Part shown: positions 49,441 through 60,366 of the stretch, one piece after another
How positions within the stretch are numbered: position 1 is the first letter of the stretch
Layout of the letters: each line of letters opens with the position of its first letter
DNA from: Nemertoderma westbladi
Taxonomy: Eukaryota > Xenacoelomorpha > Nemertodermatida > Nemertodermatidae
NCBI GenBank assembly: GCA_032718475.1
Contig: JAUCBJ010001293.1
Coordinates: 1-64,000 of the forward strand
Direction of reading: 5' to 3'
Length of the DNA stretch: 64,000 nucleotides
Notes under the pieces: generated by a model
Database searches by the model: none
What the model saw: only the letters and a program-made list of their open reading frames with translations
What the model was told of the DNA's origin: nothing
Made by a program: the position numbers and the translations under genes

Positions 49441-50695
49441 TGCTTCTGTCTCCCTCTTCAGTAGCTGCTACCCGAAGGTATGACTGGTGCTACTCGTATC
49501 CCAAGGTTTGTTCCCAGTAATTCAACAGGTACTCATTTTATCGACCCCAGTGAATGAAAGAAGGTCGAGCAGAATGAGAACCAACCTGTTGAAACTTAGA
49601 AAGACACTAAATATTGCTACAATGAACGCACGCACTCTAAAACTGCTTATCAAACATTATTGCAGCTCTGGCAATGGAATATTACATCGACATCATTTGT
49701 ATTCAAGAATATCAGATTAGTCATGAGACATTGCCATCAAGTATAATGAATGACATTTGAAATGGACGTTTATAACGTCCATCCACTTCCAGTCTGCAAA
49801 TTCAGCAGAAAGCAATTCGGTCAAAGTTTCAATTGGTTGAGTATGAATTCTCCTAAGTCCATTTACACTTCTGACACTAAACCCCATCGAATATAAAAAT
49901 TCCAGGATCATAAACTAATATAATTACAACATTTTTGGTGGGAATCACAAGACAACAGCAATGTGTTGTTGCTACAGTCCAACCAACAATGCATCAGAGA
50001 CAGAACAAACAGTCAAGGACTAGACGATTTGAAAGGGCTTATAAAGTCATTGATACCTACAAACACCACATTCGAAAAGAGTAAGGATGGACATTTAACT
50101 GCGAGGCATACAGTAGTCAGCTCGTTCAACCTAATTTGTTCGGACCAGACCAGACTGCAGAGCTCAGACTCAGTTTGAGAGCCAGTAAACTCAGGACAAG
50201 CAAGCAAATCAACTATAACTGGGAGAAACTCAGAACTGACAATGCAGTAAAGGAAGCTTACACAGTAGAAGTTCAAAACCGCAAGAGAGAAGATGTTAAG
50301 ATACTCCTACTCCAAAGTAAAAACTGAACAACCAACAGCCGAAAACATCAACAAGGTTGAGAAAGCTAAACAACTAGGCACCTGCCGAACTCCAAAGAAG
50401 TATTAAAAGCATGTCCAATTATAAAGCGAGTAGTGGATTAGGTGAAATCCCTGAAGAGGTATGGAAAACCGGAGTGCTAAAAAGACCATTTTCGGATGAT
50501 TGCAACCGGATGTTAAAAGGGGACAATCCACCACCAATTTGGACTAAAGGTCAACTAAAGCCTCTCCCCAAGAAAGGAGACCTCGGCATACCAACAAACT
50601 ATCGTGGGATCTGTCTGCTTGTGGTAGCTGCCAAAATATGCAATAAAATGATTCTATATAGGATTAGGCCTCACTTAGAGAATGTTGCTCTTTTA
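49441..50695 (+). pseudogene. 5' half of a non-LTR retrotransposon, degenerate
   Basis: The leader at 49455-49510 (agctgctacccgaaggta, then ctcgtatcccaagg) matches the fragment at 59.65 kb. It is followed by endonuclease-type N-terminal sequence NIATMNARTL (about 49600) and, after a frame shift, IDIICIQEYQ (about 49690). RT N-terminal sequence follows at 50411-50690: SGLGEIPEEVWKTG, LKPLPKKGDLGIPTNYRGI, AAKICNKMILYRIRPHLE. The intervening region has several frame breaks, and homology stops at 50690, before the catalytic FADD motif. It complements the C-terminal fragments elsewhere in the window, probably from one family. Confidence 0.82.
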
Positions 50696-51759
50696 TGTTG
50701 CGTTTTATTCACTTTTTTTTTTATATAGGCCTATGTTATAAACAAATAAAGTTGAAAAAATATTTCTTTCATAACAAAAAAAATCTGCCATATTTTAAAA
50801 TAAATAAATAAAATCTGAAATATTAAAAAAAAATGAAATAATATTGTATAAATGTTGGGTAACGGCAATATGTTCCAGAACATTTATATGTATCAAAACT
50901 TAAAAATAGCTACAAAAAAAAGTATTATAAAATGATCAATAATGCTTGATAGGGCCGCGGTGATGGAGACGTTTTAAAATTATTTTCCAACAACAATTGT
51001 AAAGCGAAAATACAAGTCTTTTTAAATATAAGTATTATACAATATTCTATATATTAAAAGGTGGTGTACATTAAGTATATTACCTTTAAAATTGACGTAA
51101 CAACTTCGATAGAATCGGGTTCCCAAAATAGTTAGGTCTTCAAGCTCACCATCTCCCAAATCCAAATGAATCTTCAAATTTCCATCAAATTCTTCGTATC
51201 GCGGCAATCTTGTTTCGCAAATCAATGGCAAAAGTCCTTTCTCATATTGCTATCGCTGCATTTTTCTTGCGTTTCCAACTTTTGGATTTTTTGGATCTAT
51301 CGCCTTACATAAGGCGGTAGATCCAGATAAGGCAATCTTTCTCAAACCTAAATGTCACTATTAATCACAATAATTTTTAATTATTTTAGTCAAAGCACTC
51401 GTTGCCTCCAACTCTCTTTAAGGTTATTTTCATTGCCTAAATGTAACTTATTACTGCAATGTTTTGAATCATAAAAACATAATATTCTAGAATGTTTAAT
51501 GTTGTTGCTAACACATTCTCTACATAGATTAACATTTTTTTGGAAATTTTGTTATGATTTTATCCTCCAAACAAACGGCAATAAAAAAAATTGCTCAACC
51601 TTTCCCAAAGTCTTTATAGCGAAAATTTATTATTATAATGTGGAACAACATCATGAGCAAATAAAATTGCAGTCATACGCTGGTGAACGGTTCGTCAGTA
51701 AAATGTACCAAGCGTCTACTCGACTATAGCTACTGTAACTGCGGAAACTTAGATAAAGG
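50696..51759. other. Spacer, no gene seen
   Basis: AT-rich. Contains a 15-bp-arm hairpin with one mismatch at 51293-51324 (ggatctatcgcctta / taaggcggtagatcc). Nothing else supported. Confidence 0.5.
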
Positions 51760-51892
51760 AATGTTTAACCTGGTTGCCTAACAATAATATTGTTAGGCAA
51801 CCAGGTTAAACATTAACAAAAATTAAATTTCACCATAAAAAGGAGATAAGGATATTATCCTTATCTCCTTTTTATGGTGAAATTTAATTTTT
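51760..51892. repeat. Two adjacent perfect palindromes with one-base centres
   Basis: Palindrome A: arms 51760-51786 and 51788-51814 (27 bp, beginning aatgtttaacctggttgcc) around a single A. Palindrome B: arms 51818-51854 and 51856-51892 (37 bp, containing caccataaaaaggagataag) around a single T. Both are perfect, with three bases between them. Confidence 0.95.
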
Positions 51893-52329
51893 CAATTTAA
51901 TTTTGCGAATATTTAATTTCGCTAATCACTTTAAGGTCCCTTTACTGCCGGAATTATGAAACCTTTGTAATAACAATTATTTTTTGGTCCGATTTTACTG
52001 CATTACACTTAAATAACATAAAAAATATAAATATTACACTTATAAACGTTATTTTCAAGAACATATTATTTGGTATCGAATTCGATGCAATCGGCAAAAA
52101 AGTTATCTTTTTTATTTTGTTTTTTTAACAAATATGCCGATTGTATCAAATTAGATACATATTTAATTTATTTGGAATCGCAGGCATATAGTGGTGTATT
52201 AGTCATTTAGTTGCTACATTTAGGTTACTAGTGATGGTACAACTGGGTTACGAACGAGGTTACAATTTGGTAATGTGTGAGGTTACAATTTGGTTACGAG
52301 TAAACTGGAACTGGTTTATGACGAGGTTG
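51893..52329. other. Spacer, no gene seen
   Basis: AT-rich. Contains gtatcgaattcgatgcaat and gattgtatcaaattagatac, weakly mirrored by gtatcgaattcgatacat near 59340. Confidence 0.5.
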
Positions 52330-53080
52330 ACCTCGTTAACTGTGTCAGAAGTTGAGTTACAGTTCGGTCATGAGTGGGATACAGCTCGATCACAAGTGAG
52401 TAACAGCCTTGTTACGAGTAAGTTACAGCTCAGTCACAAGTGAGTTACAGCTTGGTCACAATTGAGTTACAGCTCGGTCATTATCACAGTTATGTTACAG
52501 CTCGGTCACAAGTCACAGCTCGGTCACAAGCAAGTCACAGCTCGGTCACAAGCAAGTCACAGATCGGTCACAATTGGGTTTTCAGCTCGGTCACAAGTGA
52601 CTTACTGCTCAGTCACAAGTGAGTTACAGCTTGGTCACAATTGAGTTACAGCTTGGTCACAATTGAGTTACGCTTGGTCAGAAGAAAGTCACATCTCGGG
52701 CACAAGTGAGTTACAGCTCGGTAACAGGTGGGTTACAGCTCGGTCACAAGTGAGTTACAGCTCGGTAACAAGTGGGTCACAGCTCGGTTACTAATGAGTT
52801 GCAGCTCGGTCACAAGTGAGTTACAGCTCGGTAACAAGTGGATTACAACTCGGACACAAGTGAGTTTACAGCCCGGTCACAAGTGAGTTACAGCTCGGTA
52901 ACAAGTCAGTAACAGCTCGGTCACAAGTGAATTACAGCTCGGTCATTAATAAGTTACGGCTCGGTCACAAGTAAATTACAGCTCGTTTACACGTGAGTTA
53001 CAGCTCGGTAACAAGTGGGTCACAGCTCGGTCACTAATGAGTCACGGCTCGGTTACAGGCGAGTTATGATCATGAGTGGG
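52330..53080 (+). repeat. 22-bp minisatellite (gagttacagctcggtcacaagt)
   Basis: About 33 imperfect units of 20-22 bp with variation at aagt/aatt, gtcaca/gtaaca and gagtta/agtca. It starts degraded (from about 52250) and ends abruptly. Confidence 0.94.
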
Positions 53081-53220
53081 TTACTGGCCTAGAGATGATC
53101 CTCCTTCATCAGGAATTGACCTGCCTTAGTGAGATTTTCAAATAAAATTAAGCCTATTGTATCTAATTTGATACATGTTATTAAATGATCTCAAATATTA
53201 CTATTTACAGGGGTATTGTA

Positions 53221-53390
53221 CGGAGCCCAGGAAGGGACATGAGAAAAATATTTTTCTAACACGAGTCCACGTGTTACTAACACGAGCCCTCGTGTTACTA
53301 ACACGAGCCCACGTGTTACTAACACGAGCCCTCGTGTTAGTAACACGAGCCCTCATGATAGCTCCAACGACCATTTACGTTAATATTACA
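53221..53390 (+). repeat. Left terminal inverted repeat with palindromic subunits
   Basis: After the 43-bp outer part come five units of aacacgagccctcgtgtt (8-bp arms around 3 bases), spaced by two to three bases, then ctccaacgaccatttacgtt. The units are plausible transposase-binding sites. Confidence 0.88.
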
Positions 53391-54537
53391 CGAAGTGGGG
53401 CCTTCGCGCAGCACGTGACTTAATTATACTTAGTTATACATTTCGCCCTCTAGCGGCAGACTGGAGGACTCCAGACCGTTTACTGCCCACCAAAGACTCA
53501 GGCCGACTTCTACTACATATCTGCTACGTTTCAGCTTGAACGGATCATAAATAACGAGATGGGAGAAAGATTTCACTTTCAAACATTTCGCCCTCTAGCG
53601 GCAGACTGAAGAACTGCACACGGATTAGCCTTTAATTCAATTCAATTCAATTCCTTCTTTCAAAGTCACAGCTAATGGTCTAGTACATATCTGCCAAATT
53701 TCAGCATAAATGGATTAAAAGCAAAGAAATGGGAGGACATTTAACGTTTAGACATGTGGCCCTCTAGCAGGAGACTATTGCTCTGATGGTGTCTGAAAGT
53801 CTCTCAAACGTCTCAACTTTAGCTCATATTGATACCTACAAATTTTCAACTTGGCAGCTTTAAATCCGACAAAGTTATTAGCATGTCAAAATCGTAACGA
53901 CGACAACGATTTCACTTTCAGACCTTTGGCCCTCTAGCGGCAGACTGGAGAACTGCAGATGGATTCGCCTCCTTTGAAAGTCACTGCTAATGGTCTAATA
54001 CATATCTGCCAAGTTTCAGCTTAAACGGATTAAAAGCAAATAAATGGGAGGGCATTTAATGTTTAGACATGTGGCCCTCTAGCGGGAGACCATTGCACTG
54101 ATGGTGTCTGAAAGTCTCTCAAAAATCTCAACTTTTGCTCATATTGATACCTACAAATTTTCAACTTGGCAGCTTTAAATCCGACAAAGTTATTAGCATG
54201 TCAAAATCGTAACGACGACAACGATTTCACTTTCAGACCTTTGGCCCTCTAGCGGCAGACTGGAGAACTGCAGATGGATTCGCCTCCTTTGAAAGTCACA
54301 GCTAATGGTCTAATACATATCTGCCAAGTTTCAGCTTAAACGGATTAAAAGCAAAGAAATGGGAGGGCATTTAATGTTTAGACATGTGGCCCTCTAGCGG
54401 GAGACCATTGCACTGATGGTGTCTGAAAGTCTCTCAAAAATCTCAACTTTTGCTCATATTGATACCTACAAATTTTCAACTTGGCAGCTTTAAATCCGAC
54501 AAAGTTATTAGCATGTCAAAATCGTAACGACGACGAC

Positions 54538-54630
<93 letters not shown>

Positions 54631-54726
54631 AACGACGACGACGACGACGACAACTATTTGCATAAATTGACCCACCCCCTAACAGTGTCAATTCGCTAAG
54701 GCTCCGCCAACTTCGTGGCTCGCCCC
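53391..54726. mobile_element. 1.3-kb transposon nested in the left end
   Basis: Splits the left inverted repeat exactly: ...aatattACA before and ACAaattt after, while the intact right end reads aatattacaaatttt. This gives a 3-bp ACA duplication and a 1,336-bp insert. The insert has three tandem units, about 314-340 bp each, starting at ccctctagcggcagactg (53590, 53930, 54244), and ends gtggctcgcccc. No coding capacity. An inverted relative lies at 60367-60930, and the end word recurs at 22946. Confidence 0.85.
54528..54653 (+). repeat. GAC microsatellite
   Basis: About 40 GAC triplets with two AAC interruptions. It grew from the short cgtaacgacgacaacga present at the same place in the preceding 314-bp units (about 53900 and 54215). 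Long poly-D and poly-R frames through it are artefacts. Confidence 0.97.
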
Positions 54727-54932
54727 ACAAATTTGGAGTTGTTTGATTGGTTGTAGTAACATAGGAGAACTAAATTGGAGGGAAATTAAAATTGTATCTC
54801 AGTGGTTCTTACGTTTCTGTTCTGTTCCTGTATGTTCGTGTATGACAACAGTTCGAAGTTTCCCACTTAATTGAATTCGCAGTAATTCAACTTAGCAGCG
54901 CGAACTATTGCATGCCCAGCACATTTTGACAT

Positions 54933-56138
54933 ATGTGGCCCGATCAGTTAATGCCGCTTCGCAAAATTTATTTAGACCTTAGCATGCCTTATAAAGATAT
55001 TTCGTCTGTACTTGCCAATGATCATGGGATAAGCATTGGTGAGCGACAACTAAAACGTTTATTTAGAGATTTCGGATTACAACGTCGAAATTACACACCA
55101 TTGGAAGAAGTTGTAGAATTTATTAAAAATCAATTGGCTGGATCGGGAAGCATGCTGGGTTATAGAATGATGTTTGAAAAGTGTCGCCACAACGGCTTAG
55201 TTGTGAAAAAGGAGGACGTACAAAGAATTCTCAAGAAACTTGATACGCGAGGAGTCGAGCTTAGACAATCGCACCGACTTAAACGACGTTCATACTATGC
55301 CAGAGGTCCAAATTACCTCTGGGGCATTTGGACGGCTATGATAAACTAAAACCGTTCGGTCTATGTATAAGCGGTTGCATAGATAGGTTTTCACGCAAGA
55401 TTTTGTTCTTAGAAGTTTATAAAACCAATAACAACCCAAAAATTATTGGTGGCTATTTTGTTGATTTAGTATCTCGCCTTGGTGGATGCCCTTTAATGGT
55501 CAGGGCAGACTACGGAACTGAAAACACCTACGTGAGAAGCTTTCAGATGTTGTTTCGCCGCAATTGCACTGATGGCTTGGTAACCCGGGCGTATACAGAC
55601 GGGCGCAGTACGGCAAATCAAAGAATCGAGAGTTGGTGGGGGGTTCTTCGGAAGGAGAACGCGCAGTTCTGGATAGAATTATTTAAAGAATTGCAGGCAG
55701 AATGTATCCTCCCCGGAGACTTTGTTTCAAAGGCTGTTGTTCAGTTCTGTTTTACTTCACTAATTCAAAACGAACTAGACACATTAGCATCAGTGTGGAA
55801 CCACCATCTTATTCGTCCTTCAAGAAATCCCAACGTTCCAAGCGGTCGACCTTAATATTATGTATTGTTCGCCTAGCCTCTACCGTTGTGCTACCGAACA
55901 GCTCGTAACCGTAGCGCCTTCTGAAATTAATACCTGCTGCTCCAACGAATTATTCCGCTCATCAGCTATTCCTTGTGATGCCGATGTATATGAACTGTGC
56001 ATTCAGTTAATGCGTGAGAATAACCTCCGACTTCCTCTATCCGTAGACGACGCCGTGGAACTTTATCTCATCCTTCATAATGCAATTCGCGAACTTCTTG
56101 GAAACAACGTAAACGATATGTATACTGAGTCAGATTAA
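54933..56138 (+). pseudogene. IS3-like DDE integrase (transposase), two frameshifts
   Basis: Part 1 (54933-55345) has an HTH-like N-terminus (KIYLDLSMPYKDISSVLAND, then GERQLKRLFRDFGLQRR) and GYRMMFEKCRHNGLVVKKEDV. Part 2 (55328-55855, another frame) is an rve-type integrase core: D in DGYDKLKPFG, D in RADYGTEN 59 residues later, and E in NQRIESWW 40 residues after that, giving a complete D-D-E triad. Part 3 (55860-56138) is the C-terminal tail (DADVYELCIQLMRENN, VDDAVELYLILHNAIREL) in a third frame. Breaks fall at about 55325 (two extra bases next to the first catalytic D) and about 55850 (one base). The frame order and sequence match eukaryotic IS3-like integrase proteins. The enzyme would cut and join the element ends in the nucleus; this copy cannot make it. 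Confidence 0.85.
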
Positions 56139-56423
56139 CTAATTATTATTATAGTTGAGTATGATGTAGGTGTGTTTTTATGATATACTGTACTATAATT
56201 ATTGACTGTATAGCGAGAATTAATTAATTTGATAATCGATATAATTTATTTATATCAATAATCAACCATCAATCAACCCCCCCCCCCCGCCCCTCGTTCC
56301 TTTATTTATTATCGGAGATATCTATTTTAAATTAAAATAATAAAATAATTACTGACCGTTTGCATTTGAATAATAAAAGTATGTTTAAAACACATGTTTA
56401 CAATTTATTTATTAATTAATAAT

Positions 56424-58702
56424 TTACATACCAACAAGGTCCTGGAGATAATCCCTCCAATAGGTTAGCATTCGACGCTCGCGTCGCCGCCGAATTGAAC
56501 CTTGCTCTGACCACTGCACTTCAAATAGCTGTTCAACAATAGTGGCGTCAAGTTCACACTTTGAATAAACGAAAACTTCCTTAAAGATATCTCTATGATA
56601 ATTTTAATAATTCTAATATTATTTAGAACTCCGAGAGTCTTTAATCCTTCCTTGAATCTAGAAAGGTGAATTACTATTGTAATACATTAACTTAACAATG
56701 TACCAAACTTGTAATTGCCTTTCCGTCGTCATAGTAACGATCATTATTGTTGATAATTATAGTTAATAAAAAAATTAATTAATTAAATAAATATTGTAAA
56801 TTCAACAACTTTAATAAAACATGGCTCAATAGAAAGGAGTGAAGGAAATTAAGAAAGTTATAAAGATTGATTAAGTTACATAAATTTTAGATAATTGTAA
56901 TTATTCAGCAATTAATCCATATAATTAGTGGCAGTTTTTAAATATAGGAAAAATTACTGTTCTAGTGGCCGGCGAATGCGATCGAAGCAAATAAACTTGT
57001 TAAGACTGGAGACAAGTGTATCTATATGGGTGAATTTTGTTGTCAAATTGTAGCAACCAGACATTCCAATAATCTTCTGGGCCTTATTGACTGCTTCGCG
57101 AAAGTTATCATCAGCTTCCGACACAGCTATCTAAAGAAACAGTACAAATAATTAATAAATAGCGGCCCGGATTTATAATGAATTAATGCCCTAGAATGGC
57201 CTTATAACTATTATGGTGGACCGGTCCGTTATAACAGTATATTTATACAGTAGTTATAGGCCGCCATAATAGTCTATAGTTATAGGCCTATATGTTATTG
57301 ATACAAATAGCATTGATTTGAGATCGCCAATCGTAGTCATTGATATGTTACAAATTAAACATAATTTGAGAATCCAGCTCTTGGGAAACCAGTAATTCGT
57401 AGGTAAACGGTGAAAAGAATAAGGGAACTGGGCCACGATGGGCTATCATATATGCAATCATGCGGCCAAAAATGAAATATTTGTTGTTAATTACACCTGC
57501 AAAATAATAAAAAAATAGACACTAACAAATTGGTCTAAATATTTAATTACTTTAATAGAATCCTATATAAATAAAAATAATTAAGTAATAAAATAAAATA
57601 ATTAAGTAATAAATAATTACTAACTGTTATAATCAAGAGCAAAGCATTTAGCAGTATCTGGTCCTTCAAAAGTAGGTGCTCTGGAAATAGCCTGCATGGC
57701 AAGTCGCATGAACTCCCTACGAGGACCCCCTGCATCCTTTCCGTCCTCGTCACTAAACTTTACATCCAAAGATAAACATGGATTGAAGGTACTTCGAGTA
57801 AACCCCCGCATTACTCCATCCATAACATCTTCTCTATCGACGTTGATGATGTTTCTTCCCTCCTCGTTAAGCTGTTCTAACAAACTAATTAAAATCTTTG
57901 ACAATGAAATTGATCGTTGACGTCAAAGTTACTTTCAGCTGCCGTATCCCTAGAGATGAGAGAGGAAAGCGGATCTTCGGAGATGACAGTAGGCCGATCT
58001 TCCGAGGCCTAGAATCTAACAGAGGGCTGAACTTCCAAGATGACAGAAGGATGATCTTCAGAGATGGATGAAGGATGATCTTCGGAGATGGATGACGGAT
58101 GATCTTCGGAGATGGATGAAGGATGATCTTCGGAGATGGATGACGGATGATCTTCGGAGATGGATGAAGGATGATCTTCAGAGATGGATGAAGGATGATC
58201 TGCAGAGATGGATGAAGGATGATCTTCCGTGATAGCGGAATGTGGATCTGGATAGGTTGAAAAGATTTCAGCAGGTGGATCGGCCGAGGAAACATCTAAT
58301 TTTAATTTCGAACCAATATATAATCGAAGTAAGCCAACCAAGCTCCAACCTCGAGCAAGATTTATCATAAGTATTACCATTCATATTAACATCCTGATCT
58401 CGGATTCGTTTTGAACCTTTAGCTATTCCCAGCCTATTTCGTATCCGTTCCAATACAGTATTTCCATTAGAGTCGGCGTTCGATTCAGAGGTTGGTTTAG
58501 GATTATTAGAACTACTGGCACCGTTCATCTGCCTACAAAATGCCTTTACAGAAACTCGGTCGCCGTATGCTGGTAAGTAAAGTTTCAGTTCAACGTCATT
58601 TAGTAGTAATATAACTTCTGGGCTTATCTTGTCGGTTACCATCCGAGGAATGAACTCGCCCAAGCTTCGTTCTCTCATGAATGTTTCAAGTTCGTTATTC
58701 AT
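56424..58702 (-). pseudogene. SAM-like plus HECT-domain gene of the transposon, decayed
   Basis: A multi-exon minus-strand gene. Exon 1 (58702-58378) starts MNNELETFMRERSLGEFI and contains a SAM-like segment ending YGDRVSVKAFCRQM. An 82-bp intron (58377-58296, GT..AG) restores frame exactly into DVSSADPPAEIF. Exon 2 has a 24-bp repeat (EDHPSSIS), then after a stop at 58009 and a frameshift near 57920 the HECT start: DVMDGVMRGFTR and DAGGPRREFMRLAM, to a donor at 57624. Exon 3 (from 57496) reads YFIFGRMIAYMIAHRGPVP with an internal stop. Exons 4 (57130-56958, AVNKAQKIIGMSGCYN) and 5 (56579-56424, LFEVQWSEQGSIRRRR, MLTYWRDYLQDL) complete it. The final HECT catalytic cysteine region is not recognisable. 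It resembles the G2E3-type HECT proteins common in invertebrate genomes. Exon 3 to 4 joining is uncertain. Confidence 0.78.
58010..58250 (-). repeat. 24-bp in-frame coding repeat
   Basis: About nine copies of a 24-bp unit (ggatgatcttcggagatgga-tgaa on plus) encoding EDHPSSIS on the minus strand, inside the HECT gene's linker. Differences are mostly synonymous (gaa/gac at the unit end changes the S codon only). Confidence 0.92.
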
Positions 58703-58867
58703 TATTCACACTTAAGTCAGTATACCTGCAGCCGTTAAGAGAAATGCGAAATATATAATAGGCTTATACTGAACAGAAACGTAAGAACCACTTATATACA
58801 ACTTTAATTCCCCTCCAATTTAGTTCTCCTATGTTACTACAACCAATCAAACAACTCAAAATTTGTA

Positions 58868-59035
58868 ATATTAACGTAAATGGTCGTTGGAGCTATCATG
58901 AGGGCTCGTGTTAGCTAACACGAGGGCTCGTGTTAGTAGCACGAGGGCTCGTGTTAGTAACACGAGGGCTCGTGTTAGCTAACACGAGGGCTCGTGTTCG
59001 AAAAATATTTTTCTCATGTCCCTTCCCGGGCTCCG
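58868..59035 (-). repeat. Right terminal inverted repeat
   Basis: Complement of the left repeat, with the five aacacgagccctcgtgtt units separated by gct or act and one unit altered (tcgtgcta). It is uninterrupted, so it defines the original sequence at the nested insertion site. Confidence 0.9.
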
Positions 59036-59639
59036 TAGTCTTGCATTTTTTGAAGAAAAAATTTGTTTTTTGGCTATTCTTGATACGAAAAAAAATTTTC
59101 GAGTGGAACATTAAATTTATATAGAACAAATTAATTTTTTAGAAATGTTGAAAAATGGCATAATGTTAAAACGAAACCTTCTTATATACAACTGTAATTT
59201 AAAGTTACATAACTTGATGGTAGGTGGCGCTACAGTATATCAAACGAAACCCCAATAAGTATAGATAGAATACGATACAGCAGGCCACTATTATTCAAAG
59301 TGCTTTGAGTTGGAATTATATGTCCACTTAAATAACATGTATCGAATTCGATACATACGGTGGTAGAGGGTTAAGGGAGCCGGCGGGATAAAACAATAAA
59401 CTTTAGGATTATTAATAAATTTTACTAAATTTTCAATTATCAATTAAATTTCCGCTAAAACAGCACCCCACTTGGAAATTTGTGTACCTACCAACTACCA
59501 CAGGTACTGACTGCTTATTTGTACTATACTCTTCACTGGAAGGCTTATGAGTAGGCCCCTATCGTACATTAGTTTAATTTTTGATAAGTATTCAACGAAA
59601 CTGTTCATAGTTTTGCGTAACTGTTATTTCAAGCAAGCA
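59036..59639. other. Spacer, no gene seen
   Basis: AT-rich. Contains ggtggcgctacagta near 59224 and a gtatcgaattcgatac palindrome near 59339. No gene. Confidence 0.5.
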
Positions 59640-59800
59640 AGCAAGCAAACAGTCGGCCGAAGCCGGAGGCGACCCGAAGGCTCCTCTTTCGATAGCTGCT
59701 ACCCGAGGGTAGGGGTGGTCGCTACTCCTATCCCAAGACTGTTATTTAGTGTGGGGGGTTTTGGTGGGACTACGCCATGGCCCCTTGGCTTGCACTAGGC
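59640..59800 (+). repeat. 5' leader fragment of the non-LTR element family
   Basis: aacagtcggccgaagccgg, tagctgctacccgagggta and actcctatcccaag match the leader upstream of the endonuclease remnant at 49.45 kb. Too short to encode protein. Confidence 0.6.
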
Positions 59801-59938
59801 AGTCAGCTGAGAGTCAGACTAGAAATACGGATGAAAATGTTGCTGCTACCTCTGGTAGTCAGACTAGAAATAGAACGTTCGAGAATACGACAACTTCTAG
59901 CGATCTGAAGGTAGTCTGACTACCTATCTAGTGATCTA

Positions 59939-60239
59939 GTTTATATGGAGGGTTGCAAAAAGTCGCAAAAGTTTATATAGAGAATAGGTGGGGCCGACAT
60001 CCATTACCAATTTGACATCTGAGTAAATGGTGATCGGAAGGGATGGTCGGTCATGGTCAGGGGCCGTATTTTCAGTTCTAGTGCGAAGACTACTGTAGAA
60101 CTGAAAATACGGCCCCTGACCATGACCGACCATCCTTTGCGATCACCATTTACTCAGATGTCAAATTGGTAATGGATGTCTCTGCCCCACCTATTCTCTA
60201 TATAAACTTTTGCGACTTTTTGCAACCCTCCATATAAAC
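59939..60239. mobile_element. 301-bp near-perfect hairpin MITE, TA-flanked
   Basis: Arms 59939-60080 and 60096-60239 are complementary over about 142 bp with only a few mismatches and a 15-base loop (gtgcgaagactactg). Termini are GTTTATATGGAGGGTTGC and its complement; TA precedes and follows. This fits a Tc1/mariner-type MITE. A transcript through it would make a long double-stranded hairpin. Confidence 0.9.
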
Positions 60240-60366
60240 TAATGTGAATGGCTGTGTATAATCAGACCGCCAGCGACTTACGCTCAGTTCACTTTTGATC
60301 GCCTTTATACGTACCGTTTTATGGTACATGACCCAAGTGAAAGAAGTAGGCAGAATAAAGGTCATA

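Larger units (their letters stand above)
53221..59035. mobile_element. 5.8-kb IS3-like DNA transposon carrying a HECT gene
   Basis: Ends are inverted repeats CGGAGCCCaGGAAGGGACAT (left) and the complement with one change (right). They continue with near-identity for about 170 bp, and about 100 bp further beyond a nested insertion (54727-54830 against 58760-58866). The dinucleotide TA flanks both ends. Inside, a plus-strand IS3-like integrase gene (54933-56138) converges on a minus-strand SAM-like/HECT gene (58702-56424). Removing the nested insert gives about 4.5 kb. The layout fits the eukaryotic IS3-like (IS3EU-type) transposons; that name is inferred from the transposase and the two-gene layout. 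Both genes are broken, so this copy is dead. Confidence 0.88.

Noticed and set aside
52231-52644. Small frames in the gagttacagctcggtcacaa array
   Set aside because: Repeat-derived, unstable between frames, with no gene features.
54476-54730. Poly-aspartate and poly-arginine open frames
   Set aside because: Translations of a GAC microsatellite inside a non-coding transposon.
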